This document shows positions 1-8,930 of a DNA stretch of 64,000 nt, in pieces (positions within the stretch are counted from its first letter, which is position 1; every line of letters begins with the position of its first letter). Source of the DNA: Deuterostichococcus epilithicus (Eukaryota; Chlorophyta; Trebouxiophyceae; Prasiolales; Stichococcaceae); NCBI GenBank assembly GCA_033439295.1, contig JAVTLE010000016.1:1-64000 (forward strand), read 5' to 3'. The notes beneath the pieces were generated by a model. The model was given only the letters and a program-made list of their open reading frames with translations. It did no database searches and was not told where the DNA came from. Both the position numbers and the translations under genes were made by a program.

Positions 1-337
1 CTAAACCCTAAACCCTAAACCCTAAACCCTAAACCCTAAACCCTAAACCCTAAACCCTAAACCCTAAACCCTAAACCCTAAACCCTAAACCCTAAACCCT
101 AAACCCTAAACCCTAAACCCTAAACCCTAAACCCTAAACCCTAAACCCTAAACCCTAAACCCTAAACCCTAAACCCTAAACCCTAAACCCTAAACCCTAA
201 ACCCTAAACCCTAACCCTAAACCCTAAACCCTAAACCCTAACCCTAAACCCTAACCCCTAATCCCTAAACCCTAAACCCTAAAACCTAAACCCTAAACCC
301 TAAACCCTAAACCCTAAACCCTAAACCCTAAACCCTA
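1..337. repeat. Telomere array, CCCTAAA repeats
   Basis: Tandem CCCTAAA (TTTAGGG on the other strand), the plant and Chlorella type telomere. The array is perfect to about 210. It then holds a patch of variants at about 210-290 (CCCTAA, CCCCTAAT, CCCTAAAA), followed by perfect units again until 337, where it stops abruptly at single-copy DNA. The CA-rich strand reads inward from the left, as expected for a left chromosome end. Confidence 0.98.
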
Positions 338-520
338 GTGGGTTTAAAACCATTGTTCTTGGATCCCACCATGCATGCTATGCGTGCTGGGCGCTTGACT
401 ATCCAACGTTGCAACTTGAAGCCTTTCCCCTTCAGACCTCCTGTTGACTTTCCAAAACCAATCAAAGTCTGAGCGCCAATCCTTCTGCTGATAGCAGCTG
501 TACGTAGGCTCGCAATGACC

Positions 521-2953
521 TCAAGCACTCCCCTGCTCACGGCCACGCAGCGCAGCAAAAGCCAGCTGAGCCAGGTCTTCCAGCCCCATGCCGGACGGAT
601 CTGTCAGCAGGCCCGCCGCAAACACCGTCAGGCCATCGTACTCGTATTGCACCGCCGTGGTCTCCGCATCCGTCGGCGCCATCAAGACAACGCGGAGCTA
701 CGGCGGCAGATGCACAGGCATGCCATCAGCCATCCACCAGCAGCACAGCACGCGCATGGTCCTCGCTTGCTCGGCGACGATTGAGGAAAGAGCGCAGCCG
801 GACACACGCACAGCGCTTGGGCCTCCACGATGTTGCGCAGCAAGAGCAGCTGGTAAGAGCAGCGACTGGNAGTCATGCACCTGGGCGCGGCCGGTGGGTG
901 CAGCCTCGCGCTGGAACACCGCCTGCACCGCCATGGCGTCGTGGCGGTCGGCAAACGCCAGCACATGGCGCACTGCCTCCTCTCCCGGCAGCGCCAGGTC
1001 GGCCGTCAGGAAGGCAAAGGCGCCCGCGTCCGCGGCGTAGGTGATGCGTGGCACACACAGGAATGGCAGCCGCCGCCAGGCGTCTGCAGGACCAGGGGAG
1101 ACAGGTCGTTATGGCACCCCGAGATGCTAGTATGCACTGCAATCCTCTCAAGCACAGTGCAGGCGCTGCCGCTCAGCCGGGCCGCGCACGTAGAATCATT
1201 GCTGACATTGGACAGGTTGATGCAAGCAGGCTGCCCTTGCAGCATGAGGCCAAGAGCCGCCAGAGCTCGAACTGTCATACAGATGAGCGCAGCCACCTCG
1301 TGTCAGAGCTGCGTCTGCTGGCTGGGCGGCAGCTGCTGTTCGATCGGAGGCGCCATCGGCCTGCGGCATGGCCGCTGCCGCTGGATCTGCCGCTGCGGGA
1401 CTTGCTTCGGCGACTTCTAAGCGGGCCTGCTGACTGCCGCCACCGCCGTCAATGCTGGCTGTTTGCGATGGCGGCGGCTCTTCTTCATCGGAGGCTGATG
1501 CGTCCGAGTCACTGCCCGAATCGTCACTGGGCTCGTCCTCGTAGTCCAAGCCTACCGCCCAAAGCTGCTCCTGCTTGCCTGCCGCTGCCCCTGCGCCCAG
1601 CTCAGCCAAGGAAGCGCCCGCTGCTGGCGGGCTGCCGCCTCTGCCATCGTCATCGCCGCCGCCGCCGCTGCTGCCGCCGCTGCTGCCAGCGGCCTGCTCG
1701 CTGCTGCGCGCCAGCCCAGCGGCGGCTGCGGCGCTGAGGACGCGGCAGCTNCTGAACAGGTCCCTGAAGAATCGCCTGTAGCCGTCGTCCACCCGGAACT
1801 GCGCACACAGGCAGTCAGCTCGAAGTCATGCATTGGCCTCTCTTCGACCCGTCCATGCCGTCAGGGGGGGCGCGCGCAGCCTGTCCTTGGCCATGGATGT
1901 GGCCGCGTTGTGGAACGTGAAGACATGCAGACGCAGCGGCGCTGGCAGGTGCTGACCGGCACCTGACGGGTGCAAGAACGCAGCCAAACACGATGGTGGC
2001 ACATCACCGTGCGCTGACACTGCCAGAGTGCCAGCCTTGAGGTTCACCTGGACGGCGCCCTTCGGCACGAAGACCAGGCCGCAACCCCTGGCGGCGACGC
2101 GGGCGGCGAGGTCTGCCGGCGAGTGGAAGGTGGGCACCACCGGCGCATCAGGGCTCAGGTGGCTGGCCACGCCGGCAAAGTCGCTGGCGTCCTGCCGGCT
2201 CTGCGGGCAGAGGACGAGGGGAATGTGGCAGGAGGCAGGAGCACATGGGTGTGATGCGAATCTGCGGCCCCTTAGCTGACATAACATTCCTCGGGGAATG
2301 TTCGCGCCACAAGGGGGCGACCAGCTACCAATCCAGAAGCAGCACAAGAGCAGATAGTCCTCCCGCATGATGCAAGCCTGCAGTCTGGGCCACAGCAGCT
2401 GCGACCTCGTGTGCATCTGTGGTGCTCGCTGAAACGGCAGCGACCCCGAGGTGCCCACCTCGAAGGCCAGCATCGCATCCTCGTCTCCGACGAGCGCCAC
2501 CGTGACGGCGCGGGCGCTGCCTTCCTCCCGCACCGTCGCCACGTACGGCAGCGCCAGCCACTGCGCGGCGTCCACCTGCGTCGCGCCCACCGCATAGCGG
2601 CGCCCCGGGCCACCACCGTCCTGGCTGTCCGGGGCGTCTGCGTCGTCGGGCGCCGCCCGCTGCCGCACCGCCGGCTTGCTGCCTGATGCGGCGAGCACGG
2701 CTTCCGCATCGGCTGTGTCGGCTGCGGCGGCGGCCGCCCTGCTGCGCCCTAAAAGCTCATCGTCCGACGGCCCACCACCGGCCGCAAAGCTGGCCTGCGC
2801 AGCGGCCTTAATGGCGGCTTCGGGGCTGGCAGCTGCCTTTTCGGCCGCAGCGCGGCGGCCGCTGCTGGTCGCCTGTAGCAGCCGGGAGCCCAGCACCGCC
2901 GCCGCCAGCGCTGCAGCGAAGCCGATGGCGATCGGCGACCTGCAGCAGTGCAC
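521..2953 (-). CDS. Unrecognised single-pass membrane protein, multi-exon
   Basis: Starts with a short N-terminal hydrophobic segment (IAIGFAAALAAAVLG), which looks like a signal anchor. An Ala-rich stretch follows, then a globular-looking region (WLALPYVATV, MLAFEVGTSG, ARGCGLVFVPKGAVQVNLKAG). A second region, read at about 1400-1790, is acidic, Ser/Gly-rich and probably disordered. The last segments (ITYAADAGAFAFLTAD, DGLTVFAAGLL) run to a stop at 521. The pieces lie in different frames, so at least three introns are needed and exact joins are uncertain. Unresolved bases at about 870 and 1751 fall inside. I recognise no family. The stop codon is only 183 bases from the telomere array, so this is the terminal gene of the chromosome arm. 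It could instead be two genes. Confidence 0.5.
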
Positions 2954-3044
2954 GTACGGGCAGTCAGAGCTTTTGTGGCGCCTCAGGGTCGCTGGATGCA
3001 GCAGCAGATGGCTCTAAAACCGCGCAGGCAGCTGCTGTTCGGTA

Positions 3045-4163
3045 TCATCCGGCGCCGTAGCTGCCACAGCCGACTGGACCGCAGTGAAGAGACTGCTTGA
3101 TGTCGTTGACTCGAGACCTGCAGTACACACACCTGAACAACCTGCCGGTGTAGCTTGGCAGGCTGAGCGGCGGCTCGGCGTCCACCGCGACGCCCGCCTG
3201 CTGACTTTGCTGGGCCGGCGGCTCCGCCTTCGACTGCGGCCGCTGCTCGGCCTGCTGCCGCTGCCTCGCAGCTGCCTGCACACCGTGCTGCTGCTGCTGC
3301 TGCGCTTCAAGCAGCTCCTGCCGCTCCTGGCGCATGGCGTCCAGTCGCTGCCGCATCTCCTGCTGCCGTTGCGCCCTGGCCGCCTGCCGCTTCGTCGGCG
3401 CGCTGTCACGGCTGCTGTGCGGCACCGCAGCGGCATCCTGCATGCTGGTCTCCGCCGCCGGCAAGGCGCCACTGGTTTTGCCCAGCAGGATGTTCAGCTC
3501 TCGCCCCGCTGTGAGGTCCGAGCGGCCTGCAGAGCAACAGCAGACACGACTGAGCAGGGGAGCAGTCTTTTTGGGGTTGGCAGATCACAAAACGCTGGCT
3601 TTTGATCCCGTGACGCCAACACATGAGCGAGCCTGTTTGCAGGGACGCTGCGAAGCCACTCACCACCGTTGGCGACCAAGATGGCCTGCTGCGGCAGCCC
3701 CAGCTCCCCTGCCAGGCTGTCGACGGTGTCGCCTTCCTGTATCTCGACACGGATGCCCAACACCCTACACGCACAGCACGTCGAGAATGAGCACCGGCCA
3801 TCCATGTATGACCTCGAGAGTGTGCCAGGAAAGGCTTTCCGGGTGCAGCGCTGCCGCGGCACGTGAAGGGATCTTCTGGAAGAAAACTGCTCACTTGGGG
3901 CCGGGACGTGGTTGCGCACTGGACGTCGGCTGGTTGGTGCTACCGCCGGCGGCCGCGGCAGCGCAGGCCAGCCGCGGCGCAACCGATCTGCTGATGTATG
4001 ACGGCCTGCGCAGCTGCCATTGCACGCGTCTGCAGATTGACCAGCGGGTCCAGCGCGGCAGGGCGCTGCTGCGGGCTGCGACGAAGGCACGCGGTGGCAG
4101 GCAGGCTGTTGACGTCTGGCGCAGCTGCAGCGGCTGTGGCACATCCCTGCTGAGCATGCGCAT
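3045..4163 (-). CDS. LysM-domain protein, probably organelle-targeted
   Basis: LysM modules bind glycans or, in intracellular eukaryotic proteins, act as interaction modules. The first exon, from the Met at 4163, is rich in Arg, Ser and Ala with almost no acidic residues, like a plastid or mitochondrial transit peptide. The second exon, after a TAG acceptor near 3770, carries the LysM core: VEIQEGDTVDSLAGELGL followed by QAILVANGG. A GTGAGT donor follows directly. The third exon (ELNILLGK) continues into an Arg/Gln-rich, probably coiled-coil stretch (QRQQEMRQRLDAMRQERQEL) and ends with a Cys-containing tail (RCVYCRSRVNDIK). The start lies 268 bases from the divergent armadillo gene. Only one LysM copy is visible and no enzymatic domain, so the role is unknown. 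Confidence 0.65.
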
Positions 4164-4430
4164 GTCTAGTGCAGCGCTCCAGCCTCCAGTTGCTGCTGTC
4201 GTCGGGGATGCACGACCAGGATCATGCTCGAGACCGCACGCTGCACCTGGATGCAAGCTGTCGACACCGATGTGATGGGGGGATGGGCGGCCTTGTGTGG
4301 CTGCCGGCTTTCGAGATGGTGGCACACCGCTTTTTCCTGCTGACGAGCCTGTAGCCTACGGTGCGTAAAGTGATTAAACTAGCGCGCGCTGCTCGGCCAC
4401 AGCTCGCAGGGGCCGATTGCTGTTCCGGAA

Positions 4431-5888
4431 ATGTTGTCGCTACAGTGCAGCGGCTGCACCGCAGATCCGCAGTTGCGCCAGCGAGCACTCTTAGATGCTT
4501 TTTGCAAACTCTGCGTAAACGCATCGGTTCCGGCTCAGGCTTCAAACCGCAGGTGGAGCACCTGGCTGCAGCAGCCCACAAGCACCATGGTGAGCACTTG
4601 CCCCTGCCCCATGCACCCGCCAGGCAACGGACACACGGCTTGTCAGCGTTGTTCGATTCGCATCCCCCTGCACGTCTCGACACAGCCTTGGCTGCACCAT
4701 GTCGTGCCCTCACCGGGGCTGGCGCCAGAGTTTCGCAAACCTGATGGCGCTCGTACCACGGCGCAGGGCGACGCTGCAGCGCTCGTCAGGCAGCTCGCGG
4801 CGGGCGGCGAGCAGGCGACCAGACGGGAGGCCGTGCTGGCGCTGTGCCGCCTGGCCGATGACGCCAGCGGGCGCCGCGACATGCTCAGCGCCGGGGCCGT
4901 CGCACAGCTGTGCGGGATGCTGCAGGCGAGCGAGGCCGCCGGCCTGCATGCGCCGGCGGCTGCCGCCCTGAGCAAGCTGGCGGCAGATAGCCAACCCGCC
5001 CGCAGCGCTGTGAGATCGGCGGGGGCGCTCCCGCTGCTGGCGCAGCTGCTGGATGGCGCGGACCGCCAGGCAGCCCAGCCGGCGCTCAGCGTGCTGGTCA
5101 GCGCGGCACTGGACCGCGACTCCCAGTCTGCCATCCTGGCGGCGGGCGTCGTCAAGCGGCTGGCCCCTTTCCTGGACCTGTCCGCCAGCGAGGAGGGGCG
5201 ACGGTCGGCGTCGGCGCTGCTCCGCAACCTGACCGCGTACGATGCCGGCGGCAAAGCCATCTGCGCGGAGCCGGCCTTGTTGCAGCAGGCCGTGCAGCTG
5301 CTGGGCGTCGGCAGCGAGGCGGTGCAGCTGCGCGCGGCCTGGGCGGTGCACAACCTGGTGATGCTGACGCAGCGGGCGGACGCCGTCAAGCCTGCCCTGC
5401 TCAAGGCGGGCGTCATCGCCGCCCTGACGGAAGTGCTGGGGGGCAGTGGCGGCAGCGCCGCGGCGCGGGAGGCGCGACTGTGCGCTGCCCGTGCGCTGCG
5501 CTTCTTGGCGAGCGACACGCCCGCCTGCCGGCCAGCAATGCGGGACGCAGGCCTGCTACCGGTGTTGGCGGCCGTGCTGCAGGCGGGCAGCAACAACGGG
5601 CCAGACACGCAGATGCACGCGGCGGAGACGCTGGCCAAGTTTTCCCGCGTCTACTATGATGCGATCCTGCAGTCGGGGGCTGTGCCGCACCTGGTGCAGA
5701 TTGCGGGCGACGCCGCCCAGGCGTCGACCCTGCGCCAGGCCGCTGAACGGGCGCTGTCGCGAGTGATGAGCCACGGCTGGACACGCGCCGCGGCCGCGGT
5801 GCAGGCGGCGGGCGGCAGCGGCCCGACGATGCGCTGCCGCGCAAAGTGGCTCGCACGGCGGTCTGTCTCTGCGGCCCAGCCAGCATGA
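4431..5888 (+). CDS. Armadillo-repeat protein
   Basis: From about 4769 to the stop at 5888 the frame is one uninterrupted exon of helical repeats of about 42 residues, with the ARM signature of small residues, Leu and Gly: GAVAQLCGMLQ, GALPLLAQLLDG, AAWAVHNLVMLTQ, GVIAALTEVLGG, ALRFLASD, GLLPVLAAVLQ, GAVPHLVQIAGD. At least seven repeats are visible, which suggests a protein-binding solenoid. An intron is likely between ATG/GTGAGC near 4590 and the GCAG at about 4768. This would join a short Cys- and Arg-containing N-terminal exon starting at 4431 in frame to GDAAALVRQL; reading straight through is also open. It resembles plant ARM/importin-like proteins, but no partner can be named. It is convergent with the DUF948 gene. 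Confidence 0.8.
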   Translation: MLSLQCSGCTADPQLRQRALLDAFCKLCVNASVPAQASNRRWSTWLQQPTSTMVSTCPCPMHPPGNGHTACQRCSIRIPLHVSTQPWLHHVVPSPGLAPEFRKPDGARTTAQGDAAALVRQLAAGGEQATRREAVLALCRLADDASGRRDMLSAGAVAQLCGMLQASEAAGLHAPAAAALSKLAADSQPARSAVRSAGALPLLAQLLDGADRQAAQPALSVLVSAALDRDSQSAILAAGVVKRLAPFLDLSASEEGRRSASALLRNLTAYDAGGKAICAEPALLQQAVQLLGVGSEAVQLRAAWAVHNLVMLTQRADAVKPALLKAGVIAALTEVLGGSGGSAAAREARLCAARALRFLASDTPACRPAMRDAGLLPVLAAVLQAGSNNGPDTQMHAAETLAKFSRVYYDAILQSGAVPHLVQIAGDAAQASTLRQAAERALSRVMSHGWTRAAAAVQAAGGSGPTMRCRAKWLARRSVSAAQPA

Positions 5889-6304
5889 TTGCTGGATGAT
5901 GCGACACGCAGTGTGCAAAATCATCAGGGCTTGTTCAGATGGAGACGAAGTCTACGAAGTCATCGGGGCTTGTTCAGGTCGAAATCAAGACTTTGCGAGC
6001 TCTAGCAGTGCCCATCTGTGTGTGTGGTGTCATATCTGCATTGGGCACTGATGCGGGTCTGCCACACGTGGTGTGCGCAGAGGATATCTTTAGCAGCTGT
6101 TTGTGCACTGTGCCCAATCTGCGGGGTCTGGCGGCACGAGTGAGTATCGTGCGGGTGTAATATCTGGCTCCCTGCTCGCTTTCCATCCCAGTACCTAGAC
6201 TTGCGTTTTCTGTTCGGTCGAGCAGCCAGCTGCTCTCCATGGTGCCAGCGCAGCCAACGGCCGAGCTACCTTCTAGGAATCAAACTCTAAGGATGTCCAA
6301 ACAG
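5889..6304. other. Intergenic, tail to tail
   Basis: This separates the ends of two convergent genes. A TGTAA at 6156-6160 could be the polyadenylation signal of the armadillo gene. The DNA is less GC-rich than its flanks and contains a repeated phrase (gacgaagtctacgaagtcatcggggcttgttcag and the nearby catcagggcttgttcag). Nothing else is seen. Confidence 0.5.
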
Positions 6305-8284
6305 TTACAAGGACGTGCTGAGGATACCGCCGCGTTGAGCTGCGGCAGGAGCCGTGGCAAGCGCTTCAGCTGCTTGCACCTCTTGACGCAGCGCCCACGG
6401 CGGCCCATCTGCTGGAGGCGCATGCGTCTGCCTGCAGGTTGTCAAATCGCCGCCACGGGCTGCTGCCCTGCTCTGCTACCCAGTGCTGCGACTTACACGC
6501 GCCTGCAGCAGCGCGGTCAGGGCAGAGACCCTGCCTGCGAGATCCGCGGCACTCACTGCCACTCGGGCCTGCGCACAGCACAGCAGTGTCACCCTGCTGC
6601 GCCATCTACAAGGCCAACGAGCGGTGGAGGTCGATGATTTCGCCTGGACGAGCCTGCAGTCGCTGGTGTACAGTACGATTCCCAGGTAGTAGCACAGCTG
6701 ACACGGACGGCGGCAACTGATGAACAATGCCAGCAACAACACCACGCCCAACAAAGATGACGGTCTGCCGCAACGACAATACAGAACAGAACAGCATCAG
6801 CCGTCGTAACCTGCTGCGCTGCGGATTTGACGGCGGAAGCCGCGCCGGCGACGGTGGGTCCTGTGTGCGTCAAGCGGGCGCGCCGCTGGACAGTGCCCTC
6901 CAGCGCGTCTGCGTACAGGGAGCCGCGCTGGCGTCAAGCCTTCCTCCAGCGCGACAAGTGGCATTCCACAGCGGCAGCATCTGCTACTGACGTCGAATGC
7001 TGGTAGCCGCGTTATCAGAATGTAGAGCCTGAGAAAACAACAGGTGAGCATTCGCTGGTGTGGACTGCCCTTAAAAGCGCATGGACGAGAATGTCGGGGC
7101 TGGACCTCGCACAGCCGGAGCGCCGCGCCGCGCGGCCGGCAGCAAGTGCGAGTGACGGCGGCCGCGCCCCGCAGCGGCGCCCTGCCGCACCGCCTGCTCC
7201 GCCGCCACGACGCTTGCCGCAGACGCCCGCACGCCCCGCGTCAGGTCCGACCTGCGCAGAACACACGCAGCTCAGCCACGGCTGCAAGTGCCCGCGCCCG
7301 CCCTCGGTGTGTGCCTGCACCTGGGCACTGTAGGCATGGCGCGGAGCTGTTTTTTCCAGGTGCAATGAGAACCATGTCTGTCTGGAAAACACAAGGCACG
7401 CACCCGAGGAGGGACAGCTCCTCAATAGCGTCTGTGACCTCGAGGCCAGACAGCCGCATCGATGCCGCCGTGTCTGGCACCTCAGCCGCCGCTGTACGGG
7501 CCAGTAGCTCCAGCGCTATCGCCGTCCGCCGCCAGGCCTGCATGCCGACGGGCAGCCTTCTGAAGGGCGCCGAACGATGCGGGAGAGTGACGCACGGCAT
7601 GTTGCTGCGCGTCTGACGCACGCCGTCCGCGCATAGTGGGAAGCATGGTGTGTTGCAATGGAGAGGCGCGCACCAGCAGGGTGGGTATGGCGAAAAAAAC
7701 CAGCGCCGAGAATGCTGCCGCCAGCACGCACGCGGCGATGCCGATGAGGATGCTGCCGGTGCTGGAAACGACTGCTGTCGCCGCCGGCACTGCCACAGCT
7801 GCCGCCGAGGGCGCTGCCGCTGCTGCCGCTGCCAAAGTGGCTGTTTTTCTGATTTCTCTTCGCCGCGCCAGAGCCGGCAGACGCAGAAGGGCTGCAGATG
7901 GGCGTCGACACGCCGCTGGCGGCCTGCAGGGGGGTGCAGGTCCGCTACATGAGCACGCGGGTGGTGCGCCTTGACGTGTGCGCGAACCCCTTGGCAGTCC
8001 TGCAGTGTTTTGCAAGGTGAGCAGCGCGTACCTGGCGGAAAGAGCTCGAGGCTGGATTTGTGCCGTTCGAGGGCCGCACACTGGTGCTGCTGCGGCTGAG
8101 CATGACCTTGAGATCGGCATGTTGACCGACTGCAACGTACACCGTATGACCAAATATCTGGGCGCAGCTCCGTGCGTGAGCTTACAGCATACTGCTCGAT
8201 GCGTGATGTATCGCACCCGAAACGCAGCGACGCGGCAAGTGCCTGCTCAGATGTGTCGGAGCACGATGTTTGCCTTGGATTCAA
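6305..8284 (-). CDS. DUF948 family membrane protein
   Basis: The exon at about 7674-7923 encodes one strong membrane helix (SILIGIAACVLAAAFSALVF) ending AIPTLL. A GTGCGC donor and GCAG acceptor join it in phase to AWRRTAIALELL. The next residues, EVPDTAASMRLSGLEVTDAI, match the cyanobacterial and plastid DUF948 core (an IP motif after the helix, then ELP and a SGLE/TGLE block). A further exon near 7100-7235 continues SDLTRGVRASAASVVAAEQA. Downstream exons (ALEGTVQRRARLTHTGPTVA near 6850-6930; ARVAVSAADLAGRVSALTAL near 6480-6560) look helical, and a last piece ends at TAA, 6305. The family has a single N-terminal membrane anchor and a helical tail; the function is not established. The first exon and the start at 8284 are uncertain. 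Confidence 0.7.
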
Positions 8285-8930
8285 GACGCCACAGTGGCCA
8301 CCAGCATGCCACCGAACGGAAGAGAAATGGCTGTAGAGTGTTGTGCAATATCGGGAACGGGATGCTGCTCACGCGAGCTTGCTGTCGCAGGTCGCTGCCC
8401 CCGCGTTCTGGCGAGGCACATACCTGTGCCCCTGCGTCGCGCAATCGGCATAGCCTTCGCCGCGGCGCAGGCCGGCCGTTTCGAGCCTTGCAGTCTTCAT
8501 ACCACGGGAGGACCGACGGTGCGATCAGCGGCGCGTGACGTCGTGCTTTGAGCAGCGTCAATGCAGTGCCGCTCGCGTGAGTCACTGATCGAAGTTCGCA
8601 CAGGCCTCAGCCTGCAGGTGGACCTCGCCCTAGCAGCTGGCCTGAGTACCACATTTCACAGGCGCTGCTAGGAGGCGACCGATTGCGCCGGGCGACAGGT
8701 GCGTCCCTCGTCTCTCGGTCTTTCGTCTCGTCTCCGACAGACCTTGCAGCAGTCTGCGTGGAGCGCAAGCGTGCATCTGAAGACATGGTCTGAGGGCAAG
8801 CGAAGGAACTAGTCAGCCATCGTGTCCGTCCGGCCCTTCGTCTCGCCCTGGTGGCCGCAAAAGTTGTCACTGACCGGCGCACGCTTCATGCAAACCACAG
8901 GCTTCAGCAGCCACCAGGCGGCCAGGCAGC
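8285..8930. other. Divergent intergenic region
   Basis: This lies between the starts of the DUF948 gene (left) and the PC-esterase gene (right) and should hold both promoters. I see no TATA box or other recognisable element. Confidence 0.45.

Noticed and set aside
328-558. Open frame partly inside the telomere array
   Set aside because: It starts in unique DNA but has no domain and merely skirts the repeat; telomere-edge frames arise by chance.
4640-4665. GTTCGATTC resembling a tRNA T-loop
   Set aside because: The flanking bases do not pair as a T-stem and no cloverleaf can be drawn.
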